Below, piece after piece: positions 46,915 to 61,000 of a stretch of DNA of 64,000 nucleotides (positions within the stretch are counted from its first letter, which is position 1; every line of letters begins with the position of its first letter). The stretch covers positions 992,001-1,056,000 of the forward strand of contig SEMN01000145.1 in NCBI GenBank assembly GCA_005408345.1, read 5' to 3'. Origin of the DNA: Macquaria australasica. Its lineage: Eukaryota; Chordata; Actinopteri; Centrarchiformes; Percichthyidae. Below the pieces are notes generated by a model. That model was not told the origin of the DNA. It saw only the letters and a list, made by a program, of their open reading frames with translations, and ran no database searches. The translations under genes were made by a program, and so were the position numbers.

Positions 46915-49708
46915 GTGGGTAACAGCTTCGCCAGACAGACCGGTGGCTGTTTGTTAATTATAAAACTTAAAGCACTGAAACATGTCTGAGCTGCTGTGCG
47001 TGTGCGTGTGCGTGTGTGCGTGTGTGCGTGTGCCCTGTCAACAACACAGAAAAATACAAATTCCCACAACAACTTCAAAATATGTTAAAATACACTGTAT
47101 GAAAATATCTATATATTAGAGATTCATATTGACATGTAAGTTGCACATATTCTAATAATGAATAAAATAAATTAAATGAACTTTCTCTAACGTTACTTTC
47201 CTTCTTAACGAGGTATATGAGGCATTTAATAGTGCTTTATGTGACACATAAGATATAAGAGAAAACCAAGGAAGAGTTAAATCAAATAGAAGATTAAAAA
47301 TAAGGTCAAAGAAATTAAGAAATAGAAACAAAAAAATAAAAAACAATAGTAAGTAGTCCTAGAAAACAAGCCGGGAAGATATTAGTTGCTTTAGAGATGA
47401 ATTAAAGTGGCGTTTTTGTGAATTTGGACAACTGTGACAGTTTCAGTGAATTAAAATACAGTGAACTCAAAACTCCTCCTCATTTTTCTGCTGCAGCCCC
47501 TTGAATGCCCCTTCAAGGTTCCCCTGACCTCACTTTGATAACTGGAAATATATTTTAAAAGAAGGTCAAGCTAAAGGTCACCGTTACAACCTCACTGAGG
47601 AAGTTATTTAAGCTGTTTGAGCACCAGAACATGACATTACTGACCTAAACACAAATCAGATGCAACAATACAATTATCAAACTACACAATTATCAAATTT
47701 GCAGTGCAAGGAAGAAATGGAAGAACAATTATGAACAATGTACAAACTATGTAAGTGAAACGTCTGTTATCAACATGTAAAAATAACCTTTTTGAGCCAT
47801 TTCAAGGCTCATATTTAATCATCATATTTAAGACGTTTCTGAGAAGCTTCAGAAGTATAAAGAAACAGAACTTCCCCTCCATCTATAAGTACATTTTTAG
47901 TGATAAAACTGCACGCAGCACAAAGCACAAGAGGAAAAACACTCAAAATATCCATTAATGTTTTGTCAGGTAACCTTATAACACAAATATATTCAGGTGC
48001 AGGTGCAAAACATATGGTCAAAACAAGTGCATCAGACATGTTTTTGATGGTTTTACAGATTCTGCAACAAAATTATTTTTTAATTACTAAACTAGAGCTT
48101 GAATCTTTTTCTTTCTTTTTACTTAATTTCCTGAGCATCCAGGGGGGGGGGGTGTAGGGAAGCTTTTTTTTAAAAAGAAAAGAGATATAGTTGACAAAAG
48201 TTGGATTTTGTTTATTAGTGACTTGTTAGAAACGAGGGCTAAGTGGCGAACTTATTCGATAATATCACCAACATGATACCTGAGTTTCAGAAGTGACATC
48301 TTTTTTAATACTTTAAGAAATATGAAGGTGTTTTCCTACAAAACTATATTTTCATTTAACAAAAGAAGTCAAAGGTCTCAAAAGTAAAGCAGCCATTACA
48401 TATATGCTAAGATTACATTATAGAAAGATGGACGCATCATATGCTTTGTAAGGTCGTCTAATAAGACTTCTGTAAAGTGAGACAAAATACACAGGAAAGT
48501 TTATTTTTTTGATAAATAATATGGATATGTTCTATGTATATTGGGCTGAATGTGTGTGTCTATGTAAGGTGAACTTATATATAACTCATGTTTAGTTTTA
48601 TTTTGATATTTTTGTGTTATTTATGTTGCTTATTTTCAGTGTTGATATTATTTCAGTTGGTTCTGATTTATTTTTATACACATGTTCATGTTGAATTGTT
48701 CAGAAATTTAAGACCTCATGGTTATTGTAACCTCTTGTAAAGGAAACTGTCAACCTATGTTGAAATAGTTTTAATGTAAAAAAGGGATGTGAGAAAGTAA
48801 AGCAGGAACGCTGCCTAAATAGAGTCTAAATCGACAAAAATTAGATTTAAATATGATCAAAGAATAAGTTCAATGTAACCAGATTATAAACCAGACTAGA
48901 CGTGCTACAGACACATTTCTGTTGCTGCCATTAAACATATGTAGGGTGTGATACCCAGTGAGAAAGCTCTTTAAGTTGTTTTATTACTGGTTACCTCTTG
49001 ACAGCCGCTGTGTCTAACTTAGACTTTATACAGCAGTGACGGTCAGCTTGCATGTACAGAAGCAGATGATAATTGGGCCAATTTGGCATCAAGATTACAT
49101 AAAATAAAACATTCAGTTGTGGCACTTTTAGCTGCTACTACACTTTAATCAATACTGAATAATCAGTCAATAGTTTAGTCTAAAATGACCATCGCAAAGT
49201 TCTCAGAAACCAAAGAGACGTCTTCAGATGTCTTGTTTATAAAAGGTATAAAATCACATTTGAGAAGCTGGAACCACAGAATGTTTGGTGTTTTTGCTCC
49301 ATAAATACATTAAAATAATTAATCAAACATCAATTAATTAACTAACTGATCAACCAACTTGTAGTTTAAGCTCTAATTGTTCTCTCAGGATGTAAAAACC
49401 TGAACTAACTCCTGTTTAAAGCAGTCAGGAGTGTGTGACGTGGAGTGGGCAGACACACGCACACACACACACCCCGGCTGTGTGTGATTGGTGTGTGTGT
49501 GTGTCTGTGGGCAGGCCTTGTGTTGAGTTCAGGGTCGGCGCTGCAGATCTGTGAGCTTCCTCTGAGCTGAGGATGAGGAGCACGTCTGTTGTTCTCTGAC
49601 AGCGGCTGACTGGTTTGTTTCTTGGGACCATTTTTAACGTTTTAACGAACAGTCACTGTGAGCCGACACACCTGCCGCCAACACCTGCCTGCCGCTTCCT
49701 CTCCACAG
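46915..49708. other. First intron of ugp2, no coding sequence
   Basis: The intron contains a TGTGCG-rich stretch at about 46996-47033, a G run near 48143-48152, a diverged dispersed repeat at about 48262-48397 (paired with 39395-39545) and TG/CA runs at 49452-49505. Nothing in it is coding. Confidence 0.55.
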
Positions 49709-49745
49709 ATCTTATCACTGCTGTGTTTAAGCCGACTTTGGTAAA

Positions 49746-51970
49746 ATGTCTCTAACTGTAGCTGGTAAGTTTACGTCCAGGTTGTTCAGCCACATTTTGA
49801 GGCTTTTGTGTGTGTCTGTTATTAAATGTTTGTCCTTTCACAGATGTTAATAAGTAATTTTCTGTATGTTTTTTTCATGAACAATATTTAAGAGGTTAAA
49901 GTACAAAATGCATTTGGTTTTAGAAAAGTTTGTCTTGTTAAATTTAAAACTTCCGTCCTCAAAAACTGAAGAAAGTCGTCTCCAGACGCTGAAACACAGC
50001 GAGTTTTAGATTTATCAGCTTTAATAGTTTTAAAATCAGCCTGTTAGATGTTTAGTTGGACAACCAGACTCTATAAGAACACGTTTGTCATTTAATGCAT
50101 TTAATGTAAATTATTTGGTAAAAACTGTAACTTCAGTGTTCTTTCAGTGTGATCTTTACATTTGAGCTTAAATTGAAGAATTTCTTGTTGCAGCACCTGA
50201 ACATTATAAACCTCCAAAACCATCAGATTAATTGAGAAAAAAACTCAATTTCTAGCACAGTTGTAGTGAGGAAAATGTTTAAAATTAATTTAATGAATAA
50301 ATATAAAAATGTGTGGCAAGTCGGCGTTAGTAGTATAGGTTGTGTTGTAATTTAAGAGGGGAAGTAGTAATAAACTAACTACAACTTTTTCCTACAAATA
50401 TTGTTATATTACACTTATTGTTGTGTTTTCTACTGTACAGGGTTCTTACAAAGTCTTGAAAGTCTGGAAAATAATCTTAGCCGTTAGGTTTTCAATGTTA
50501 GGAATATGCTTGAATTCAAATCTACTCCTTGAAAAATCCTTGAATTTCAACATATGTTCCGCTGACACAATCACTCATGGAAACCAAAATTCTTTTAATA
50601 TTTGAAATGAAACGATCCCGTCGTCATGTTTGTTTGTAGTCACCTGGCATTTATAGTAACTATTTAGATGTGATGATAAAGGCTTCAAGAGTCTGGAAAT
50701 GTTTGGTTTGAGTACCTTGAAAGTGCTTGAATTTTACTCTTAAAAACTGTACTAACACTGACTGTACTACTGTTTTTTGGCAGTAATTGTTAGTGTAATT
50801 ACTTACAGACAGACATTATTTCAGAATTGCATGATGTGACCAATTCTAAAAAAGGAAGTATTTTTTATGGCAGCCTGTAGATTGAGATTTTAGAGATACA
50901 AACATTTCACCTCAGTCATGTTGTGCTGAAGTCACACAGTTTAAAAACTGAACTACAGTTTGCTTCGTCTGATTCAGCTTTTTCAAGGTCAACAATATTT
51001 TGCAGTGATATTTATTACATTAATATTTGGCCACTTTAATGTCAGAAAATTAAAACAAATATCCAGTGTTTGGTGTTTTTAAGGCTTTAAATACATGTCA
51101 GGTATCGGCCAAAAACCTGATATCTTCTTTTTACACTGTATGTATTGATAGATGTTTGTGTAAATTAATTCTTCATTTAAAGCCAACAAAGTCATCACTG
51201 TAAAGAGCCGTCGGTCTTTAAATACTGTCTGAGTATTAAGTGGGAAGTGAAGTGAAGATCTGTTTCTGTGACTTCAAACATGCAGATGAACAAACTTTGT
51301 GTGAAATTAAACTGAAGATCTGTGCGTTTGCAGACCTGACCAGAGGAGCGATGACGGAGTTCCAGGAGAAGCTCCGTCAGCAGCACGAGGAGTCGATGCA
51401 CCGCGAGCTGGAGGCGCTGCTCAACACAGCCAACAAGCCTGAGGTGGAGGTGAGAAGAACACCTGAGGCTCTGCTGTGCCTCCAAACCTCCCTGAAATCT
51501 CCTCAGTTTATATCTGAAACACCAACCAACCGCAGTCGTAATGTTTTAACAGTGAGAGGCAGCTTGAGAAGATGTCTGCTGGTGGGATTTCAATTAAAAA
51601 ATTAACGGCAAACGACCTCCTTTACCTCGTAGTTTCCATCTTTCCCCTCTCAGATATATTCAGGCAGAAGCCCTCCAGCTTTGTTTTTTTGTTTTTATTC
51701 ACATTAAATTGGAATAAATTCAGTTTCTGTCAGCATTAAAACATTTTACAAAGTCTTACTTTTGGATTCGTGAACCACAGATTGTAGTTTCGGTGGCGCA
51801 CAGAGTTACGAGTGTCGCGGGCCGATGCATCTTTTACGAATATGGAACAAATATTTGTAAAGTATTGCACACAGAGGGAGTCCATCAGGTCGTCTTATCA
51901 CACAGCACATAGACTCTGTTGGGGGAGTTTTGGTCTGCTGGTGAAACATGAGGTGAACAACCCTGAGGAC

Positions 51971-52006
<36 letters not shown>

Positions 52007-55000
52007 CTGTGAGCCTGAAACTTTGGCTGCAGTTTCTGTTCATTCAATAAATCTGATGATATTCAGTATTTTTCTTCTTGTCAATAAAAATCCCATTAAG
52101 AGGCCAAAACCAGCAGTGAGGTGTTGTGTTTGTATCACAGCCTGATGTTTCTTCTTCCTCTGAGCCATAAAAACTATTAAAACTCATCAGTGAACCTCAC
52201 TGTTGTTCCTTCATCACCATCAACACACACACTGGAGTTTATCTGGACTCAGTCCCACACACACCGTCCTGCTGCCCCAATGTGGATTCATCCGCCGCTG
52301 AAAATAGTCCCCAACAGATGCAGTATTTCCTCCTGTTTGTTTCTTGTCTTCGGTAGGAACCAATGGGCTTGGAGCTGAGAGCCACAGACAGGAAGTCTAA
52401 ATGTTCTTCTAAATGTGTTTTAGTGCATCGTCATCCTTCGTTATTTGTTTTTTGTCTCTGTATTTTGTGTCCGCTGATAAACACGGGAGATATTTATTTA
52501 TTTATTGGTTAATTATATTTGGGACAGTGTACAATAATAAACAGTCTAAATGTGCCAGAGTTTTAACATAAAAACCTCATGTGCTGATGTAAAATATTGA
52601 TTCTACAGACAAAAATGTCCAGTTCACAGCTGAGCAGATTTTTGTTCTCACAGCCACTGAAGTTTGTTTCTTCATTTTTTTCTGACAGCAGACGGTGACG
52701 TTTGGTTTGTTTGGTTTTTCAGATCTCCAGAAAAGATTTCGATGGCTTCAAGAAGCTCTTCCACAGATTCCTGCAGGTCAAAGGTCCTTCAGTGGACTGG
52801 GCCAAGATCAACCGGCCGCCGGAGGACTCGGTAAGCACCAGATAGAGACCGCCGGTCAGTCACGCTGTTTGCCAGAGGACAGGGTGTCGTGTTGCAATCC
52901 TCTGTGCTGTGATCCAAGGTCAGTGTTCATACCGAGGCCCAGTTCAGACGTCAGAACAGCAAAGTGTTAACTGACTGTACAGAACATCAGGCTGCAGCAG
53001 CTCGGTTAACCAGCCTGCAGACCGGGAGGTTTTTAATGACACAAACAAACAAATAACTCGGAACAGAAACACAAGAATATGTTGCTGCATGCTCTAGTGT
53101 TGAAGGTGTATTTTTTCTCTTTTGATGGAGCTGAGTAAGCAGCACGTGCTGACCAATCACAGTTCTTGCAGTCCCCACGTGGCGTCTCCGTCGTCACCGT
53201 AGCCTCTGCAGCTGAACTATGAATCAAATTGAACACCACAGATGTCTGCAGCGGGACAGCCGGTAACAGTCCTGTACCCGTGTCCTTACTGGACAACATG
53301 TGGGACTGTTCCTTTAAATGTTGCAGCCGCTGCACGACGGAAATGAGCTTCATGCTTCAGAAACAAGCTAACGAAACCAGATCTGAGGACAGAACATTCA
53401 GGCTAAAGCCAACGATTTATCAGCACCGTGACATTTCACACACATACACACACACACTCTCTGTCTCGCCCCCCAGTGTTAAATACCCGGCAGAGTGAAG
53501 GTTAAGACTAAGAATAGTCTGACCGCTGCAGCATTCGAAAGTCTGGGTTTAGCGCGGCTGCTGGGCACCCGCCGGTCTTCATGCAACGAGAGTGCCAACT
53601 TAACGTCTTGTCAGTGTATTATTTCTGTGTGCTTGTGCGCTGACATTAGACATTATGAAATAAATCTAATAAATGATGATATAGGTGAGAACATTTATTA
53701 GAGGTTCTTATGTTTGGAAGCACAAAAGCCGCCACTTTAACAGACAGATCCATCAGACCGGCATGGCGTTGTCAAGTGCTGAGGCCACGCCCCCTTTTTG
53801 GGGAAAGAACCGTGCTGTCACGTAACGAGAGAAACAGGAAAATGCTAAAAAAAAAAGCTGTTGTGCAGCAGGCTGTAAAACTGAAAACAAGCGTATTAAT
53901 GATCAGGCTTTCACACTGAGATCTGAGGCCTGTAAGAGACATGAATATTCACTAAACAGCTAAATGATGCTGCTGACAGTTACTGCTGATGTCTGGCCGC
54001 TGTGTTGGGTCATTGATCCACCTGGACGGGGGACGACTGATCGATCAACCTTCATTTATTAAAGTATCACAAACGCTCAGGTTCAGGCGAGGTGTCAATA
54101 AAACACCAGATGAATCCAAACACACGTCAGATTGCACTGACGTCTATAAGATCAATGGTTTTCTATCCCCTAAAAAGGGGCGTGGCCATGACGTTTCACA
54201 AAGTACCCGTATGTCTGATGTATGAAGTCAGAAAGGTTTCAGCTTTCATGACCTTCTGCCATCCTCCAGCTCCAGTTGACCCAGATTATTGATTTATTGA
54301 TCAGTTTGTGTGACGGCTGTTTAATCTGCTGTTTGCTGTAACGTTAATCTGATAGCTGGTGCAGGTCAGTGAACTCAACACAGAGTCCAGCAGCTTCAGT
54401 GAAAACAGCTTCTCAAAAATATCTATTATACACAGTGGTGGACAGTAATGAAGTATATTAAGTACTGTACTTAAGTACAATTTTGAGGTATTTTACGTGA
54501 GTATTGTGAGATATTGCTGAGCACCACAAACAAGAACTGCATCAACTTACAGTTTATGTTTTTTATGTTTTATTGTGATGGTGACAAATAAAACTATCTG
54601 CATGGATAGACACACACATCAGGGGCCAAGTGGGAAAATATGTTCAGGTTTAACGAATGCTACTGTACAAGCTGATCCTCAGTACTGCTGTAGTACACAC
54701 ACACACACACACACACACACAGTGTCCATAAATACACGTGTCCTTTCTGTGTGTCAGACTGCTGTCATGAGTTGCTGGTGAGGTTTTAAAGGTCAGAGGT
54801 CGCTGGTATGGATTAACTCACACTCTGTTTACAGATCTGGTTTCTTTTCCTCGTCCGTCTTCAGATCTGGTTTTCGTTGGTTTACTGGTTAGTTAGTAAC
54901 GGGAACAAAGACATCCTGTAAAAGCAGATTACAGTTCACTCTGGAGTTGAAATGTCGCTCGACCTTCGTCAAGACATTTAAATGTTTTTTTACAGCCCTC

Positions 55001-58000
55001 AGACTGATTTCACAACTCCAGCTGTCTCTGTCGTTCCCTTCCTGTTTCTTTTCCTCTTCTTTTTTTTTTGCTGTGTGTGTGTGGGGAGCTCCACACACAC
55101 ACACACTAAAATATGGACGCTCCATGCTTCATATTTTAGCATGTGAACTTACAGATTACGCTCAATTTCTAAAAGAAATGCATCAGTCTCCTAAAGTCAT
55201 TCAGTTTATAAAAGTGCTTCTACTCTCACAGCGACGATGGCTTTTCTAGATAAAGTATTGATTATATGTAGTTCCTCATGCTGTCTTTGTTTAGCAGTGC
55301 AGTCATTCAGTCAGAAGCTAATATTCCTTTTTTAAATCATGAGATCAGCTCTGAAGAACTGCAGCAGCATGGGTCATTTTAAATCTACTCCCTGCATGTG
55401 TGTAATTAGGCACTGAAATATGAAAAGTTACCTGGACAGCATCCTTTAAGGCTCAGGTGTGTGTTACCTGTCAGCACAGACAGATTATGATGTTCTACCC
55501 AGTCAAAACTTGACTTACTGTCCCTTTAAATGTGTCTCTGCCGTGTCTGCTCAGATCCAGCCCTACGAAAAGATCAAGGCGAAGGGTCTCCCTGACAACA
55601 TCGCCGCCAGCCTCAACAAGCTCGCCGTGGTCAAACTGAACGGCGGTCTCGGGACCAGCATGGGCTGTAAGGGCCCCAAGAGTCTGATCAGCGTCCGCAA
55701 CGAGAACACCTTCCTGGACCTGACCGTCCAGCAGATCGAGGTAGAGACGCACAAAACGAGCAGCTCCGAACCTCCGAGGACCAGGCAGAACTGAACTCTG
55801 TGTCTCTGTCGTTTTCAGCATCTCAACAAAACCTTCAACGCTGACGTGCCGCTCGTTCTCATGAACTCCTTCAACACTGACGACGACACAAAGAAGATCC
55901 TGCAGAAATACAAACACCACCGCGTCAACATCCACACCTTCAACCAGAGCAGGTACAGCGCACACAGTCTGACAGTCACTCTGTTAACACTGTAACGGTT
56001 CAAGCACCTAATTTTGAATCATTTGGAGCATTTTGACCAAAAATAAATTGGTTCGGAACGCAAAAAGTTGGTTCCCATCTGGAACCAAAAAATCAGGTTT
56101 TCCTCGACCTGAAGTGCAAACTGTGACGTCATCAGTGGGCGTGTCCTATTCTACAGGAGGATGGAGAAGGCAGCACTGGTCTCTGGTTACTATGGTAACA
56201 GTCTTCTACGTCTTCTGATCATTAATAGTTGGTCCAAAAACAGCTAATCAATGCGATCCGCCATCTTTCTCCTACTGTTTACTTCTGCTGTGCCCTCCAT
56301 TGATGACGTGTTCTTGATTACATTAGGCTCGTTTGAGATGAAGTGCGCCTCGTCTGGAAAGTGTATGAGATCAGGCAGCACCAGGGGGCGCTGTGACAAA
56401 CAGCAGCAGTCAAGTCAGACAGTTTCCAGCAGCCTTCAAAGAATAAACAGGAAGTCCCAGAAATATTTACATCCTGTTAGATCCACCTGTAGGCTACCTG
56501 TAGTCTGCAGATCAGGGTTGGAGAGTTCTGGCTGAAATAAACTTTATTATTATTCACATCAACCACACAAGATGTTTGTTAACAGATTAAACTTTAACTG
56601 CACAACATACAGCAACAATCCTGCGTTACATATTACAATTACACAGAAAATTAGGATTTTCTACAAAACGTGATGGTCAAAACTGGTCAAAACTAAGAGC
56701 CAATCAGCTCTTTGATCAGGCGACAGCCAGGCGTTTCCCATCATGCCCTGGGTCTTGCAGTCGGTGGAGAGCAGCTGCAGCACCTGGCTCTAAAAACTGC
56801 GGGAGTCGGGATCAAGGCGGACACAAATCTAACCGGTTGCATTGTGCGGCGATCGCCGGTGATCAATTCTGCACAGGCCTGGCTCATCTCCAACGAGCCG
56901 ATTGGAGCTGGTCTGGTGCAGTAACCCACATATAGGGCTACTCATCATGCGTGCCAACATGGACTGAAACATTTGCACTCTTGCACATTTGTTTCTGTAA
57001 CGTATCAGATAGAAATATTTAAACCCAGACTCCAGTCTGAATCTCTTTTTGTTGTGTGTGCGAGTCCTCCCTCGCTGTGCTGTAATGTTTTCCCTGACTA
57101 CACACCGAAGGCACAGCTCAACTCCTGTGAACCACTGTATCTAACAAAACGGTCATTTATCGTCATTAAAGAAGTCTGGTTGAAACCGGGTTCAGTGTGC
57201 AGCTGAATCAGGTGCTCCTCAGTTGGAGGATGCCAAACTTCTAAAGGAAAAAAGTGACAGGAGCACACCGATTGATTTGCAGCCACAGATAGACGCTAAT
57301 ATTAAAGTTATGTAAAAACAATACAGAAAAGGCAACTTAACACAGCCTTCCTTAACTGGTGGCCACAGGGGGCCACCTACATGGAGTATTTGGTGTGTTT
57401 AGGGCCATGGTTAATGTCGGACCCTGGCAGCGTTTCGACACTACTGTCTTCATCAGTCATAATTCGTCTCGTGCAGGTATCCGAGGATCAACAAGGAGTC
57501 CCTGCTGCCGATAGCCAAAAACATGGGGATGAGCGGAGAGAATTCGGAGGCCTGGTACCCTCCGGGTCATGGAGACATCTACGCCAGTTTCTCCAACTGT
57601 GGGCTGCTGGACAAACTCATCGCTGAGGGGAAGGAGTACATCTTCGTGTCCAACATCGACAACCTGGGTGCCACCGTCGACCTCTTCATCCTCCACCACC
57701 TGATGAGCCAGCCGGCCGACAAGCGCTGCGAGTTCATCATGGAGGTCACCGACAAGACCAGAGCCGACGTCAAGGTCAGAGCAGAACCCTTTGACATTTA
57801 GGTTTTCATTCATGCGATGATCTCGGCCTCTCAGCACTTGCCGTTTCCTCCTCTCCGCAGGGTGGTACACTGATCCAGTACGAGGATCACCTGAGGCTGC
57901 TGGAGATCGCCCAGGTACCGAAGGCCCACGTCGACGAGTTCAAGTCCGTCACCAAGTTCAAGATCTTCAACACCAACAACCTGTGGATCTCTCTGCCCGC

Positions 58001-61000
58001 CATCAAGAGGCTGCACGAGAAGAACGCCATGGACCTGGAGATCATCGTCAACCCGAAGGTGACGCACGTGAAATACTTCCCGTTTTACAGCCGTCCGGCT
58101 TTAGCTTATTTTACAGGTCTGTAGTTTCCTAATAATGTTGCAGGACGTTTCCTTAAAAGAACCGACGGGCTAATTAAATGTAAAATAGAGACAAGAGTGT
58201 TTGATTAATGAGCTCCAGTTAAGTGATAGCATGCAGCAGGTCAGAATATTTACTTTGGTTTAAATTGAGCTTTTCTGTCAAGAGAAAAAAATCCTCTTTT
58301 CTCTAAAATTACTGTCAAATTACATCTTTCTTTCCAGGAAACTTCCTTAGGAAACTACTAGAAGTAGTAGTTTAGTAGTTTAGTAGTACTAGTTTAGCTG
58401 TAAAAATCAAACATTACCTGCCGGGATTGTAGCATGTTTTAAGGTCTCGTTATACATTTCTGGGACATCTGAAGTGGCTCACGCTGCTGTAAAATAATTG
58501 ATCGTGTGTAGAGAATCTTATCGAAATACCATTTAGTCTACTATCGTTGATATCAATGGGATGCACACAATATTAAAGTACGTTTTATCATACAGTTGAA
58601 TCAATGCGTCTCAAACAGTTTGAACAAAAACTGAACATTATAACCTTCATGAAGGAGGATTTATTAGTTTGTTAAATAATTGTACCTAATGAACTGCCTA
58701 ATAGTGTCATTATATATGAAGACATCCCACTCCAACATCTGGAGTGGTCACTGTTTTACTGCTTTTGACTGAAACTTTATTTTTGTCAAAAACATTATGT
58801 AATATGCAAGACTCTGCCATCATCACATCCTTAAAAACGCCATGGTTCAGGGTTCATACAAAGTCTTGAAAGTCTGGAAAATGCTTAATTTAAAGTTATG
58901 TTTTCAAGGTTAGGCTTGAATTCAAATATACTCCTTGAAAAAAAGCTTGATTTTCCACATAATGTAAAATTAAAGTTCTTTTCTTGTGTTCACTCGTGGT
59001 TCACAGCTGGATGAGTCCTCTGTTGATCCCTCACTCTGGAAATTAGGAAGCTTTGAATAATCCTGATCAATACATCCGATCAAAGTCAATATGAACAGCT
59101 GGTCAAATAAACAAAGTGACAGTATACCTGGATTGCTGCGTTTAAAGGAATCCTGTAAACTTTATTTTTGGCATTTATAGTAACAATTTAGATGTAATGA
59201 TAAAGGCTTCCAGAGCCTGGAAATGTTTGGTTTAGGTACCTTGAAAGTGCTTGAATTTTACGAACCCTGCATTTTATGCAGTGTTTTGTTTTATTTGTCA
59301 TAAATCCAACATTAGTGCTTTTATTTTTCTGATTTAGTCCTAAAGTGTCTTTAAAGTTGCTCCTGAAGTTGAACGTTTGTAGCCTCTGATGTTTAGTGAT
59401 GAGTGATGTATTCTTAAACTACATTTTATTTACATTTTTTAAAACAACTTGTTAACCATTTCATGCTCTGGGAACAGGTTTTAAGATGGCATGTTAAACC
59501 TAAAAAGTTTGAGCTTTGAGAAAGCAGCTCTGAATCCCAACACGAACCAACAACTTTCTCTGTTTTACAAAAATTATCACCCAAAGCTGCTTTTTCCTAC
59601 TCTAACCTAACCCCTGAATGTCTCTGCAGACGCTGGACGGCAGTTTGAATGTCATCCAGCTGGAGACGGCTGTGGGCGCCGCCATCAAGAGCTTCAACAA
59701 CGCCATGGGTGTGAACGTCCCCCGCAGCCGCTTCCTGCCGGTGAAGACGTCGTCCGACCTGCTGCTGGTGATGTCGAACCTGTACAGCCTGGACGCCGGC
59801 TCGCTCACCATGAGCAAGAAGAGGGAGTTTCCCACCACGCCGCACGTCAAGCTGGGCAGCTCCTTCACCAAGGTCAGTACTGACCAAACACGGTCCGGTC
59901 CACAACCTTTAATACTCTGTTTTTACTCATTTATCAGTTTCTTTCATACAGAAGCCGAGAGCAGCTGCAGTAAATCACTTAGACTTTAGATAAAGTCATT
60001 TTCTTGTGAGAACTGTTTAAAAAAAAAAAAAGAAATCTAAATGTTAGTTTCTGGAGATAAATATCCTGTTGTCTTACCTGATAATTATCTTGTTATCTTG
60101 ATGTAGCAATAATGGGTTAATTGTCTCATTATTTCAGGAAAGCAAAGTCATTTTTTCATGATAATAGAATAAATCTCGTTGTCTCCTGTTATCACAAGAA
60201 AACGAATTTTGTTACGTCAAGATAACAAGATAATTTAATCATGTCAGAAAACAGGATATTTATCTCCTGAAAACAACCTTTTACTTCCTCATAACGAGTA
60301 AATATTTCCATTATTTACCTCGATATCTCGAGCTAACAGGACTTCAATATTGCAATCATGGCCGCTCTTGGCTTCCGTACGTTATCAATCCTTTTTGAGT
60401 CCTAACAGGTTTGAAAGCTATAAATTAATAATTTAATTTCTTGATTACTCGCTGAAGAGATCATAGAGCACCGCAGGAAACCACAACAACCTAACGTCTA
60501 CTTTTAACTTTTAAAGCGTCAAAGGGTTTTTTCAAAGCTGCCGTTTTGTTTTCTCACATAAAAACTATGTGCAGAAATCAATAAGAGGAGCTGAACTATT
60601 TCCAGAAGTCGGACGGTTGAAGCCGTTCTGAAGTCGTTGTTTGTTCTGCAGGTTCAGGAGTTTCTGACCAGGTTTGAGAGCATCCCGGACATGCTGGAGC
60701 TCGACCACCTCACTGTGTCGGGAGACGTCACCTTCGGAAAGAACGTCTCTCTGAAGGTGAGGAACGTTTCCAGCCGCTGACCTCTGACAGTTAAAGCTGC
60801 ACTGCTGACTGAAGATAATTCTGCCTTTTATAAAAACATCAGCAGGTTGAGTTTTCTTACAGGAGAGATTCTCGTCAGCCCCCCCAGTGTTCTCCAAGTT
60901 AAATTCAAGACTTTTAAAGACCTTTATAAATACCACTTAGAATGAAATTTAATGGCAACTTCACAGCCAAACTGGCAAAAGTATGAAGGATATAATGGAA

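Noticed and set aside
55495..57870. Minus-strand frames of 156 and 137 codons opposite ugp2 exons
   Set aside because: They mirror the GC-rich ugp2 exons 55555-55952 and 57477-57774, and they read straight through the introns between or beside them.
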